Source of the DNA: Rhodoferax sp. BAB1
GTDB taxonomy: Bacteria; Pseudomonadota; Gammaproteobacteria; Burkholderiales; Burkholderiaceae_C
Assembly (NCBI RefSeq): GCF_013334205.1
Contig: NZ_CP054424.1
Coordinates: 3,554,001-3,618,000 of the forward strand
Direction: 5' to 3'
Length of the DNA stretch: 64,000 bases
The position numbers and the translations under genes were made by a program. Shown here piece after piece: positions 47,091 to 56,427 of the stretch. The stretch's first letter is position 1, and each line of letters begins with the position of its first letter. The notes beneath the pieces were generated by a model. The model did not search any database and was not told the origin of the DNA. It was given only the letters and a program-made list of their open reading frames with translations.

Positions 47091-48362
47091 ATGGAAGCCA
47101 AACAGAACAAGCTTGAAACCCAGGCGCTATCCAGCCAGCGCCGCACCCTGCTGCAGGCCGGCGCCCTGGTGGCCGGCAGCGCCGCCCTGGGCTTTCCCGG
47201 GCTGGCGGGCGCGCAGTCGGGCCCGATCAAGATCGGCCACCTCACGCCCATGACCGGTTTCCTGGGTGCCCTGGGTGAGTACGCCGCGCAGGGCATCAAG
47301 ATGGCTGCGGAAGAGATCAACGCCGCCGGCGGCGTGCTGGGCCGACAGCTCGATGTCATGAGCGAGGACTCGGTCAACCCGCAGACGGCAGCCACCAAGG
47401 CACAGCGCATGGTCGAGCGCGACAAGGTCACCGTGCTGATGGGCGAGATCAACTCCGGCTCGGCGCTGACCATCTCGCAGGTGGCCGCGCGCAACAAGAT
47501 CCTGTTCATGAGCATCGGCGCGCGTTCCGACGCGCTGCGCGGCAAGGACTGCAACCGCTACACCTTTCACGTCGACATCCCGGTGACGGTGATGGTCAAC
47601 GCCGCCGGCGAGGCGCTGGTGCGCGAGGGCCTGGTCAAGGGCAAGAAGATCTTCGCCCTGACGGCCGACTACCTGTTCGGCCACGACCTCTCGCGCCAGG
47701 CCAAGCGTTTCTTCGCGGCCAACGGCGGCACGGTGATCGGCGACGAGCTGGTGGCCACCGACGTGACCGACTTCAGCCCCTACCTGCTCAAGATCCGCCA
47801 GGCCCGCCCCGACCTGGTGGCCACCAACCTGGCCGGCAACCAGGTGACCAACTTCGTCAAGCAGTACGCCGAGTTCGGCCTGCCCTACAAGGTGGCCGGT
47901 TTCAACCTGAACACGGCCGACGCCTGGGCCGCGGGGGAAGGCAACCTGGGCGGCATCTGGCCCACCGTCTGGCACCACGAGCTCAAGACCCCGGGTTCGC
48001 AGGCCTTCGTGGCCAACTTCACCAAGAAATACGGTCGTATCCCCGAGAACCATGCCTGGATCGAGTACGTCTCGCTCAAGATGATGGCCCAGGCCATGAC
48101 GGCCACCAAGTCCACCGACACCGAGAAGCTGATCGCCTACTTCGAGTCGGAGGCGCAGTTCGACATCCTGAAGGCGCGCAAGGCCTACTTCCGCAGCTGG
48201 GACCACCAGCTGATGCAGGAAGCCTATCCCTTCACCGTCAAGCCCAAGGGCCAGGCGAAGAACAAGCAGGACTTCCTGCTCTTCGGCGAAGCCGTGCCGG
48301 CAGCCAACCAGCCGCTGGATTCGCTGGCCCCCCCGAAAGCGGAGAGCGCCTGCAAGATGTAA
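47091..48362 (+). CDS. Branched-chain-amino-acid-type (LivK family) ABC substrate-binding protein
   Basis: 423 residues. An unusually long N-terminus, with SSQRRTLLQAGALVAG, resembles a Tat signal (two Arg before a hydrophobic stretch) and ends LAGAQSG. The mature protein starts IKIGHLTPMTGFLGALGEY, a typical Leu/Ile/Val-binding-protein fold, with AAEEINAAGGVLGRQL following. Many members bind aromatic or other carboxylates rather than amino acids. GGAG-type ribosome-binding site (AGGAGAC) upstream. First gene of the cluster; a terminator-like hairpin separates it from the permease. Confidence 0.9.
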   Translation: MEAKQNKLETQALSSQRRTLLQAGALVAGSAALGFPGLAGAQSGPIKIGHLTPMTGFLGALGEYAAQGIKMAAEEINAAGGVLGRQLDVMSEDSVNPQTAATKAQRMVERDKVTVLMGEINSGSALTISQVAARNKILFMSIGARSDALRGKDCNRYTFHVDIPVTVMVNAAGEALVREGLVKGKKIFALTADYLFGHDLSRQAKRFFAANGGTVIGDELVATDVTDFSPYLLKIRQARPDLVATNLAGNQVTNFVKQYAEFGLPYKVAGFNLNTADAWAAGEGNLGGIWPTVWHHELKTPGSQAFVANFTKKYGRIPENHAWIEYVSLKMMAQAMTATKSTDTEKLIAYFESEAQFDILKARKAYFRSWDHQLMQEAYPFTVKPKGQAKNKQDFLLFGEAVPAANQPLDSLAPPKAESACKM

Positions 48363-48383
48363 GCGAGGCTTGAGCTGAGCGAG

Positions 48384-48417
48384 CCGGCACCGCACCCTGG
48401 GTGCCGGCGCTTTTTTC
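48384..48417 (+). terminator. Terminator-like hairpin between substrate-binding and permease genes
   Basis: Arms GCCGGCACC (48384-48392) and GGTGCCGGC (48401-48409), then GCTTTTTT. It is a canonical Rho-independent terminator, inside what is otherwise an operon, and probably gives partial termination so that the binding protein is made in excess. Confidence 0.85.
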
Positions 48418-48433
48418 ACTCTCCCGGATACCC

Positions 48434-49309
48434 ATGGAAATCGTCTTTTTGCTCGAGCAGGTCGTCAACGGCCTGGTGCTCGGCGGTTATTACCTGCTGC
48501 TGGCCCTGGGCCTGTCGCTGATCTTCAGCGTGGGCGGCATCGTCAACCTGGCGCACGGCGCCTTCTACGCGCTGGGCGCCTACCTCTCGCTGGAAGTCAT
48601 CAAACACGCCGGCTTCACCGGCAGCATCTTCATCACGCCGGTGCTGGTGGGCCTGCTGGGCATCCTGTTCGAACGTTACCTGCTGCGCCGTTTCTACACG
48701 GCCGACCCCATCCTCAGCCTGCTGGTGACCTTCGGCCTGGCCATGGTGGCCGAGCAGGCGCTGCGCATGGCCTGGGGCTCGGCCCCGCTGGCCTCCACCA
48801 TGCCGCCCGAGTTCAAGGGCCAGCTCATCATGGGCGACATGATGTTCTCGCGCTACCGGCTTTTCATCCTGGGCGTGGTGACCGTCGTGATGGCCGGCAT
48901 CTGGCTGCTGTTGCACAAGACGTCCTTTGGTCGCGTGGTGCGCGCCGGCGTGCAGAAACCCGACATGGTGGCCGTGCTGGGCATCAGGCTGCAGCCCTAT
49001 ATGACGGCCATCGTCATGCTGGGCGTGGCCACGGCGGCGCTGGGCGGCGTGTTGTTCGGCCCCATCACCATCGTGCACCCGGCCATGGGCACCGAGATCA
49101 TGACGGTGGCTTTCGTGGTGGTGGTGATCGGCGGCCTGGGCAGTTTCTGGGGCGTGGTGCTGGCAGCGTTGCTGGTGGGTGTGGTGCGCGGCGTGACCAT
49201 CCATTTCCAGCCGGCGGCGGGTGAAGCCTCCATGTACGTGCTGATGTTCCTGGTGCTGATGTTCCGTCCGCGCGGCCTGCTGGGTGAGCGCATCGAGCGC
49301 TTCGAGTGA
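48434..49309 (+). CDS. Branched-chain-amino-acid-type ABC transporter permease (LivH family)
   Basis: 291 residues with about eight transmembrane helices. LivH-family motifs: LSLIFSVGGIVNLAHGAFYALGAY near residue 28 (part quoted) and GIRLQPYMTAIVMLGVATAA in the C-terminal half. The start is ATG 48434, 24 nt after the terminator stem. It ends 17 nt before the ATG of the fused permease-ATPase gene. Confidence 0.92.
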   Translation: MEIVFLLEQVVNGLVLGGYYLLLALGLSLIFSVGGIVNLAHGAFYALGAYLSLEVIKHAGFTGSIFITPVLVGLLGILFERYLLRRFYTADPILSLLVTFGLAMVAEQALRMAWGSAPLASTMPPEFKGQLIMGDMMFSRYRLFILGVVTVVMAGIWLLLHKTSFGRVVRAGVQKPDMVAVLGIRLQPYMTAIVMLGVATAALGGVLFGPITIVHPAMGTEIMTVAFVVVVIGGLGSFWGVVLAALLVGVVRGVTIHFQPAAGEASMYVLMFLVLMFRPRGLLGERIERFE

Positions 49310-49326
49310 GAGTGAGAACAAGAAGA

Positions 49327-51861
49327 ATGACTGACTTGCTGAATTCCAAATACCGGCCGCTTTGGGTAGCCTTGGCCGCTCTGGTGCTGCTGCCCCTCGT
49401 GTTCCAGGCCATCGGCCTGACGCTGGACGCTGCCACCGTGGTGGTGATCCTGGCCATGGCGGCCATGGGCCTGAACCTGCTGGTGGGCACCACCGGCCTG
49501 GTGTCTTTCGGCCACAGCGCCTGGTTCGGCATCGGCGGGTATGCCGCCGCGCTGGCCCAGCTGCACTGGTTCAAGGACCAGATCGTGCTGCCCTTTGCCT
49601 TCTCCATCCTGTTCACGGCCAGCCTGTCGCTGCTGGTGGGTTTTCTCATCCTGCGCCGGCGCGGGGTCTATTTCTCGCTGCTGACGCTGGCGCTGACCGC
49701 GCTGACCTTTGCCATCGCCTTCCGCTGGACCTGCCTGACCGGCGGCGAGGGCGGCCTGGGCGGCATCGAGCGCGGGGGTTGGGCCGTGCTCAACCTGGAC
49801 AGCCACCTGGTCTATTACGTGCTGGTGGCCCTGACCGGTTTTGCTGTGCTCTACGCCCTGCTGCGCGTGACCCGCTCGCCTTTCGGCCATGTGCTGGTAG
49901 CCATCCGCGAGAACGAGCAGCGCGCCACCTTCCAGGGCTACAACGTCGATCGCTACAAGCTGCTGGCCTTCGTGATCTCGGCCACGGTGACCGGCCTGGC
50001 CGGCGCGCTGATGGTCTTCCTGCACCGCCTGGCGGCGGCCGAGTCCACCACGGTGGCCTTCTCGGGTGAGCTGCTGGCCATGGTGGTGATCGGCGGCATG
50101 CGCAGCTTCCTGGGCCCGGCCCTGGGCGCGCTGTTTTTCCTGCTGTTCCGCGAGCTGTTCTCGATCTACACCGACAACTGGCTGCTGTACTTCGGCCTGA
50201 TCTTCGTCGCCTTCATCATCTTCTCGCCCGCGGGCCTGACCGGCATCTGGGCCCAGCTGCAACGGCGCTGGCGTCCCGCACCCGAGGACGGCGCCGCCAT
50301 GAGCAAGCGCCAGATCTTCGAAGGCCTGCCCCTGCCCGAGTTCCTGCGCCCCAAGCGCGTGGAAGGCGCCGTGCTGGAGGCACAGGGCATCAGCAAACGT
50401 TTCGGCGGCATCCAGGCCGTGCGCGAGAACAGCCTCACGGTGGAGGCCGGGCAGATCCACGCCCTGATCGGCCCCAATGGCGCGGGCAAGACGACGACCT
50501 TCAACCTGATCTCGGGCATGTTCATGGCCGACACCGGCACGGTGCGCCTGCATGGGCATGAGATCCAGTTCCTGGCGCCGGACCGCATCTGCCAGCAGGG
50601 CCTGGCGCGTTCCTTCCAGATCACCAACCTGTTCAAGGGCCTGAGCATCTACGAGAACCTGCGCCTCTCGCTGCAGGCGCGGCACGCAGCCCGCTTCAAC
50701 GTCTGGCGCGACATCGACAGCTACCCTGAGGTCCACACCGAGACCGCCGAACTCATGAAGTTCCTGGGCCTGCAGGGCATGGAGCAGGTGGGCGGCGGCG
50801 ACCTGTCCTACGGTGGCCAGCGCCTGGTCGATCTGGGCATTGCCCTGGGCTCCAAGCCCCAGGTGCTGCTGCTGGACGAACCGCTGGCCGGCCTGGCCGC
50901 GGCCGAGCGCGAGCGTGTCTCCAATCTGGTCAAGACCATCGCCAGCAACATCCCGGTGTTGATCGTCGAGCACGACATCGACCGGGTGCTGTCCTTCTCG
51001 CACCGCGTGACGGTGATGAACCAGGGCGAGGTGCTGATGAGCGGCACGCCCGAGGAGGTGCGTTGCGACCGGCGCGTGCAGGAGATCTACACCGGCACCG
51101 GCACGCCACCGGTCACGGGCCGCACCGGCGTGGCCACGGGGGACCGCCCCCTGGTGCTGGACTTCGACAAGGTCAACGCCTACTACGGCAAGAGCCACAT
51201 CCTCAACGATGCCAGCCTGCAGGTGCGCGAGGGCGAGATCGTGGCCCTGCTGGGCCGCAATGGCGCGGGCAAGTCCACGCTGTTGAAAAGCCTGGTGGGC
51301 CTGCTGCCGCCGGCCAGCGGCCGTGTGGCTTTCAACGGCCGCGAGATCGCCGGCCTGAGCGCGCCCGATATTGCGCGCTTGGGGCTAGGCTACGTGCCGC
51401 AGGGCCGCGGCCTGTTTGCCGGCATGACCGTGCGCGAGAACCTGTCGCTGGGCCGGCTGGCCCGCCCCACCGATGGCAGCACCGGCGTGGTCTGGGACGA
51501 GGCGCAGATCCTGGCCTACTTTCCGCGCCTGAAGGAACGTTTGGACGTGGCGGCCGACTACCTCTCGGGCGGCGAGCAGCAGATGGTGGCGGTGGCGCGC
51601 GCCCTCTCGGGCAATGTCAAGCTGCTGCTGCTGGACGAGCCCTTCGAAGGGCTGGCGCCCACCGTGGTGCAGGAGCTGTTCACCGTGTTCGACCAGCTGC
51701 GCCAGCATGTCTCCATCGTCATCGTCGAACACAACCTGGACCTGGTGCTGGCCCTGGCCGACCGCGCCTATGCGCTGGAGCGCGGTGCCGTCTTTCATGA
51801 AGGCCCGGCCGCACCCTTGCTGAACGACCTCGACTACCGTAAAAAGATTCTGTGGCTGTGA
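49327..51861 (+). CDS. Fused LivM-LivG-LivF: ABC permease with two ATPase domains
   Basis: 844 residues. Residues about 1-320 are a LivM-type permease (AMAAMGLNLLVGTTGLVSFG, GIGGYAAALAQ). About 345-600 is a LivG-type ATPase (Walker A GPNGAGKTTT at 382, LLLDEPLAGLAAAE, EHDIDRVLSFSHRV). About 615-844 is a LivF-type ATPase (Walker A GRNGAGKSTL at 643, YLSGGEQQMVAVARALS, LLLDEPFEGLAPTVV). These are usually three genes. The joins are continuous open frame without stop or frameshift. ATG 49327 is preferred over GTG 49306, which overlaps the LivH stop. Confidence 0.9.
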   Translation: MTDLLNSKYRPLWVALAALVLLPLVFQAIGLTLDAATVVVILAMAAMGLNLLVGTTGLVSFGHSAWFGIGGYAAALAQLHWFKDQIVLPFAFSILFTASLSLLVGFLILRRRGVYFSLLTLALTALTFAIAFRWTCLTGGEGGLGGIERGGWAVLNLDSHLVYYVLVALTGFAVLYALLRVTRSPFGHVLVAIRENEQRATFQGYNVDRYKLLAFVISATVTGLAGALMVFLHRLAAAESTTVAFSGELLAMVVIGGMRSFLGPALGALFFLLFRELFSIYTDNWLLYFGLIFVAFIIFSPAGLTGIWAQLQRRWRPAPEDGAAMSKRQIFEGLPLPEFLRPKRVEGAVLEAQGISKRFGGIQAVRENSLTVEAGQIHALIGPNGAGKTTTFNLISGMFMADTGTVRLHGHEIQFLAPDRICQQGLARSFQITNLFKGLSIYENLRLSLQARHAARFNVWRDIDSYPEVHTETAELMKFLGLQGMEQVGGGDLSYGGQRLVDLGIALGSKPQVLLLDEPLAGLAAAERERVSNLVKTIASNIPVLIVEHDIDRVLSFSHRVTVMNQGEVLMSGTPEEVRCDRRVQEIYTGTGTPPVTGRTGVATGDRPLVLDFDKVNAYYGKSHILNDASLQVREGEIVALLGRNGAGKSTLLKSLVGLLPPASGRVAFNGREIAGLSAPDIARLGLGYVPQGRGLFAGMTVRENLSLGRLARPTDGSTGVVWDEAQILAYFPRLKERLDVAADYLSGGEQQMVAVARALSGNVKLLLLDEPFEGLAPTVVQELFTVFDQLRQHVSIVIVEHNLDLVLALADRAYALERGAVFHEGPAAPLLNDLDYRKKILWL

Positions 51862-51913
51862 GACACACACGGCAGACCACGGACACCCCACCCTCGCCTT
51901 GACTGGATACACC

Positions 51914-52300
51914 ATGAAACCCAAACAAGACCTCCGGCTCCTCGTGGAGAAGATGGCCAACATGCCCTGGAAGGAATACCCGGGCCATTTCGGCGGCGCC
52001 CTCTCCAAGGAACTGGCAGGCCCCACGACCACCGGCAGTTCGCGCGTGGACTTCCGCATCTCGCGCTACGCGCCCATGGCCTATGTGCAGGAGCACGTGC
52101 ACAAGGTGCAGGAGCAGGTCTATTACGTGCTCGAAGGCGAGGGCATTCTCACGCTGGACGATGCCAAACACCTGATGCGTCCGCACGACTACGTCTACGT
52201 GCCGCCCGGCATCCGCCACAGCTTCACCAACACCGGCACCGATGGCCTGGTGTTCCTGGTGATCACCACGCCGGCCGACGACGAAGAGGAGATGCGCTGA
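51914..52300 (+). CDS. Small cupin-domain protein
   Basis: 128 residues, a single conserved beta-barrel. The metal-site motif reads HVHKVQEQVYYVLEGEG with His61, His63 and Gln/Glu67, and the second motif has PPGIRHSFTNTG with His102. Small cupins in such clusters serve as isomerases, dioxygenases or sensors; the exact role cannot be told. The start is ATG 51914. Its stop overlaps the start of the aldehyde dehydrogenase gene by 1 nt. Confidence 0.82.
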   Translation: MKPKQDLRLLVEKMANMPWKEYPGHFGGALSKELAGPTTTGSSRVDFRISRYAPMAYVQEHVHKVQEQVYYVLEGEGILTLDDAKHLMRPHDYVYVPPGIRHSFTNTGTDGLVFLVITTPADDEEEMR

Positions 52301-53769
52301 TGGACCGCAAGGTATCTGCCGTGATCGACACGGCCACGTCCGCCGCTCCGGCTGTCTACGGCCTGCTGGTCAACGGCCAGTGGGTCGCCGGCACGGGCCC
52401 GCGCGTCGCCGTGCGCGACAAGTACACGCTGCAGCCCTGTGCCACCCTCACCACCGCCGATGCGGCGCAGGTAAGACTGGCCGTGGAGGTGGCGCATGCC
52501 GCCTTCCGTCAGGGCGCGCCCGTGGCCTACGAGCGCGGTGTGGTGCTGGACCGTGCCGCCCAGCTGCTGGAGGCGCGCAGCGAGGAGTTCGTGCGCGCCA
52601 TGCAGCTGGAAGCCGGTTTCACCCAGAGCGACGCGATGGGCGAGGTGCGCCGCTGCCTGCAGACGCTGCGGCTCTCGGCCGAAGAGGCGCGCCGCCTGGC
52701 CGGTGACGTGATCCCGCTGGCCGGTGCGCCTGGTGCAGCCGGCCGCATCGGCTTTACCCTGCGTGTGCCCCTGGGCGTGGTGGCCGCCATCACACCTTTC
52801 AACTCGCCGCTCAACACGGTGACACACAAGGTGGCGCCGGCTTTTGCCGCCGGCAATGCCGTCATCCTCAAGCCTTCGTCCTTCACGCCCATCACGGCCT
52901 GCCTGCTGGCCGAGGTGCTGCTGGACGCCGGGATCCCTAAGGGTTTCCTCAGCGTGCTGCACGGCAGCGCCGAGGTGGTGCAGGCCTTGCAGGCCGACGA
53001 GCGCGTGCGCTTCTTTGCCTTCACCGGTAGCACCGAGGTGGGCCGCAAGATCCAGCAGGCTGCCGGCCTGCGCCGCACGCAGATGGAGCTGGGTTCGATC
53101 GCCTGCACCATCGTCTGTGACGACGCCAAACTCGACGCGGCCCTGCCCAAGATCGTCAATGCCGGTTACCGCAAGGCCGGCCAGGTCTGCACCTCGGTGC
53201 AGCTGCTGCTGGTGCACGAATCGCTGCTCACCGAGGTGGAGACGCGTCTGGCCACGATGGTGCAGGAGCTGAGCTGCGGTGATCCGCAGGACAGCAAGAC
53301 TTTTGTCGGTCCCGTCATCAGCGAAGACAACGCCATCCGCATCGAGAGCTGGATCAATGAGGCCGTGGCCTCGGGTGCCAAGCTGCTGGCCGGCGGCCCA
53401 AGACTGGGCGCCGTGGTGCCACCCACGCTGTTGACCAACATCAGCGATGCCATGAAGGTAGGCTGCAGCGAGATCTTCGGTCCCGTGGTCTGCATCGTGC
53501 CCTTCAAGACCCTGGCGCAAGCCATCGCGCGTGTGAACGCCACGCCCTTCGGCCTCGCCACCGGCCTGTTCACCAACCGCCTGGGCGATGCGCTGGCCGC
53601 GGCGCAGCAACTGGAGGTGGGCGGCGTGCACGTCAACGAGACCTCGAGCTCGCGCGTGGACCTCATGCCTTACGGCGGCTCCAAAGACAGCGGCTTCGGC
53701 CGCGAAGGCCCGCATTACGCGGTCCATGAAATGACCGAAGAGCGTATCGTGACATTCACGACGGTCTGA
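52300..53769 (+). CDS. NAD(P)-dependent aldehyde dehydrogenase
   Basis: 489 residues. Motifs: ITPFNSPLNTVTHKVAPAFA, GSTEVGRK, MELGSIACTIV with Glu263, and KAGQVCTSVQLLL with the nucleophile Cys297. The family branch (LELGS rather than LELGG, KAGQVC) is that of lactaldehyde/phosphonoacetaldehyde/sulfoacetaldehyde-type enzymes. Together with the downstream TPP enzyme a 2-oxo-acid decarboxylation then aldehyde oxidation is conceivable. Substrate not identified. Confidence 0.88.
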   Translation: MDRKVSAVIDTATSAAPAVYGLLVNGQWVAGTGPRVAVRDKYTLQPCATLTTADAAQVRLAVEVAHAAFRQGAPVAYERGVVLDRAAQLLEARSEEFVRAMQLEAGFTQSDAMGEVRRCLQTLRLSAEEARRLAGDVIPLAGAPGAAGRIGFTLRVPLGVVAAITPFNSPLNTVTHKVAPAFAAGNAVILKPSSFTPITACLLAEVLLDAGIPKGFLSVLHGSAEVVQALQADERVRFFAFTGSTEVGRKIQQAAGLRRTQMELGSIACTIVCDDAKLDAALPKIVNAGYRKAGQVCTSVQLLLVHESLLTEVETRLATMVQELSCGDPQDSKTFVGPVISEDNAIRIESWINEAVASGAKLLAGGPRLGAVVPPTLLTNISDAMKVGCSEIFGPVVCIVPFKTLAQAIARVNATPFGLATGLFTNRLGDALAAAQQLEVGGVHVNETSSSRVDLMPYGGSKDSGFGREGPHYAVHEMTEERIVTFTTV

Positions 53770-53801
53770 TACCTGATACCCGAGATTAGAAAGAACTGAA
53801 C

Positions 53802-55580
53802 ATGGCCAAGATGAAAGGTGGCGAACTGATCGCCCAATACCTGGTCCAGGAAAAAGTGCCGTACATCTTCGGCATCTGCGGCCACGGCAATGTCGGCATC
53901 CTCGACGCCCTGTACGACGTGAAGGACGAGCTCAAGCTCATCTCGCCGCGCCACGAGCAGTGCGCCGGCCACATGGCCGACGCCTACTTCCGCGTCAAGC
54001 ACAAGCCGGTGGCCACGCTGACCTCCACCGGCCCCGGCTCGGCGAACATGGTGATGTCCTGCGCCACGGCGCTGTCGGATTCGTCCGCCTTCATGTGCAT
54101 CACCTCCAACGTGCCGACCTCCCAGCACAACCGGGCGCCCTTCCAGGAGCTGTACAAGCACAACCAGGCCGACTTCGCCCAGGTGATGCGCCCGGTGGTC
54201 AAGCGCGCTTTCCAGCCCACGCGGGTGGACATGCTGCCCCTGGCCCTGCGCCAGGCCATGGACACCATGGTCACGGGCCGTCCCGGCCCGGTAAACCTGG
54301 ACATTCCCTACAACGTCTACCAGGAAGAGGCGGATGTGGAACTGCCGCCGCCCTCGCATATCCACCGCACACACCGCCCGGGCGCCAATGACCTGGACGT
54401 GGCCACCACGCTGGATCTGCTGGCCGCCGCACGCGAGCCCGTGCTCTTCATCGGCCACGGCGCGACGCTGTCCGAAGCCGGCCCCGAGATCACCGAGCTG
54501 GCCGAGAAGCTGGGCATCCCGGTCATCACCTCGCCCAATGGCATGGGCGCGATCCGCGGCGACCACCCGCTGGCGCTGGGTTTCATCGGCCGCAACGGCG
54601 CCTACCCCGCCAACGAGGCCGGCCGCCGCGCCGACCTGGTGATCACGCTGGGCACACGCTTCGACGACCGCAGCTCCTCCAGCTGGTTCGAAGGTTATTC
54701 CTGGAACTTCCCCAAGACGAAACTGGTGCACGTGGACATCGACCCGCAGGAGCTGGGCCGCAACTACGCGCCGGACCTCGGCGTGATCGCCGACGTGAAG
54801 GTCTTCGCGCGCCAGCTGCTCAATGCGATCCCGGCTCGCAAGGAGATCAGCGCCACGCGTTATGCGCCCTGGCTGGCCCAGGTGCAGGGCTGGCAGGCCC
54901 AGTGGGAAGCTTTTGTGCGCCCGCACTTCGGCGACTCCACCAGCCCGCTGCGCCCCGAGTTCGTCGTGGGCACGTTGCAGAAGGTCTTGCCCGACGACGT
55001 GATCCTCGCGCTGGACTCCGGCGTGCACCACAACTGGTTCATGCAGTTCTGGCAGGCGAAAAGGCCGCAGAGCATGCTCAACAGCTGGGGTTACTCCAGC
55101 ATGGGCTTCGGTGTCTGCGGTGTCATGGGTGCCGCGCTGGCCGCGCCCGACCGGCCCTGCGTGGCCGTGGTCGGTGACGGTGGTTTCACCATGGCGCCCT
55201 ATGTGCTGTGCACGGCGGTGGAATACAAGCTGCCTGTGGTCTGGATCATCTGGAACAACTTCGCCTGGGGCGCCATCCGCGACCTGCAGTACGGCTTGTT
55301 CGACGGCCGCGAGATCGGCACGGCTTTCTACCACGGTGAAACCGGCGCGCGCTACAACCCCGACTTCGCCGCCTGGGCCCGCGCCTGCGGCGCCGACGGC
55401 TACACCGTCACCCGCCCGCAGGACCTGGGCACCACGGTGCAACAGGCGCTGAAGAACAAACGTCCCTGCGTGATCGATGTGCACGTGGACGCCGAGGTGC
55501 GACCGCCATCGACGGGCACCTGGCAGCTGCCCCCCATCCCCTACAAGGAACCCATTTACGGCAAGCCGTATAAGGCATGA
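53802..55580 (+). CDS. Thiamine pyrophosphate-dependent enzyme, acetolactate synthase-like superfamily
   Basis: 592 residues in the usual three domains: TPP pyrimidine-binding (about 1-180, with the catalytic Glu52 in RHEQCAGHMAD), central nucleotide-type fold (GHGATLSEAG) and TPP pyrophosphate-binding (about 370-560, GDGGFTMAPYV). It is not a close match to IlvB, Xsc or sulfopyruvate decarboxylase as far as I can tell. A 2-oxo-acid decarboxylase or carboligase is likely. A palindromic repeat starts right at its stop codon. Confidence 0.82.
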   Translation: MAKMKGGELIAQYLVQEKVPYIFGICGHGNVGILDALYDVKDELKLISPRHEQCAGHMADAYFRVKHKPVATLTSTGPGSANMVMSCATALSDSSAFMCITSNVPTSQHNRAPFQELYKHNQADFAQVMRPVVKRAFQPTRVDMLPLALRQAMDTMVTGRPGPVNLDIPYNVYQEEADVELPPPSHIHRTHRPGANDLDVATTLDLLAAAREPVLFIGHGATLSEAGPEITELAEKLGIPVITSPNGMGAIRGDHPLALGFIGRNGAYPANEAGRRADLVITLGTRFDDRSSSSWFEGYSWNFPKTKLVHVDIDPQELGRNYAPDLGVIADVKVFARQLLNAIPARKEISATRYAPWLAQVQGWQAQWEAFVRPHFGDSTSPLRPEFVVGTLQKVLPDDVILALDSGVHHNWFMQFWQAKRPQSMLNSWGYSSMGFGVCGVMGAALAAPDRPCVAVVGDGGFTMAPYVLCTAVEYKLPVVWIIWNNFAWGAIRDLQYGLFDGREIGTAFYHGETGARYNPDFAAWARACGADGYTVTRPQDLGTTVQQALKNKRPCVIDVHVDAEVRPPSTGTWQLPPIPYKEPIYGKPYKA

Positions 55581-55665
55581 CCCCCCTGAGCCGGCCTGCG
55601 GCCGTCTTCCCCCCAGGGGGACGCCACCAGCGGCCCGGCAAAGCCGGTTCCGCGGTGGCCCGCGA
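55580..55665. repeat. Palindromic repeat (type B) after the TPP-enzyme gene
   Basis: Contains TCTTCCCCCCAGGGGGACGCCA and CGGCCCGGCAAAGCCGGTTCCGCGG (described in parts: CCCCCCAGGGGG and GGCCCGGCAAAGCCGGTTCC). It aligns with the repeat at 61897. Its hairpin-rich sequence fills the gap between the TPP-enzyme and SDR genes. Confidence 0.7.
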
Positions 55666-55700
55666 CAAGACATTTTGATAACTGATTGATTGGAGATTCC

Positions 55701-56423
55701 ATGAGCAAGAAGATCGCCCTCGTTTTCGGCGGCACACGCGGCATCGGCGCGGCCTCTGTGCAGAAACTGGCCGAGAGCGGCTACGACGTGGCCTACACCT
55801 ACGTCAGCAGCGCGCCCAATGTACCGGCCAGGATCGGCAGCGCCACGACCAAGGGCTACCAGGTCGACATCCGCGAACCGGCCCAGGTGGCCCAGGTGTT
55901 TGCCGACGTGGCCAGGGACTTCGGCAGCATGCCGCACTGCGTGGTGGCCAACGCCGGCATCAACGTGCCGATGGGGCCGCTGGCCGCTTTCGATCCGGAG
56001 AACTTCCGCAAGCTGGTGGAAGTGAACATCGTCGGGGCCTTCAACGTGCTGAGTGCTGCGGCGAAGAACGTGGTGGACGGCGGCAACATCATCGGCCTGA
56101 CCACCTCCATGGTGCGCGTGGCCATTCCCGGCGGCGGCCCCTACACGGCGAGCAAGGCCGCGGTGGAAAGCCTGCTGCGCTCCCTGTCCAGGGAGCTCAG
56201 CGCCCGCAAGATCCGCGTCAATGGCGTGGCCCCGGGCCCGGTGGACACCGACCTCTTCCGCGCCGGCAAGGACGAGGCGGCCATCGCCCGCTCGGCCGGC
56301 ATGAGCCCCTTCAACCGCGTGGGCCAGCCGGAGGAGGTGGCCGAGGTCGTGGCCTTCCTGGCTTCGGACAAGGCCTCGTGGGTGCACGGCCAGATCATTC
56401 AACCGAACGGCGGCATGGTGTGA
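55701..56423 (+). CDS. Short-chain dehydrogenase/reductase (SDR)
   Basis: 240 residues of the classical SDR fold. Cofactor loop FGGTRGIGAAS (11-17 region), NAGINVPMG, active-site Ser in LTTSMVRV and catalytic Tyr148-x-x-x-Lys152 in PYTASKAAVESLL, then APGPVDTDLF. All catalytic residues are in place. A good TTGGAG ribosome-binding site precedes ATG 55701. Probably reduces or oxidises a keto or hydroxy acid in the cluster. Confidence 0.9.
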   Translation: MSKKIALVFGGTRGIGAASVQKLAESGYDVAYTYVSSAPNVPARIGSATTKGYQVDIREPAQVAQVFADVARDFGSMPHCVVANAGINVPMGPLAAFDPENFRKLVEVNIVGAFNVLSAAAKNVVDGGNIIGLTTSMVRVAIPGGGPYTASKAAVESLLRSLSRELSARKIRVNGVAPGPVDTDLFRAGKDEAAIARSAGMSPFNRVGQPEEVAEVVAFLASDKASWVHGQIIQPNGGMV

Positions 56424-56427
56424 CCTG

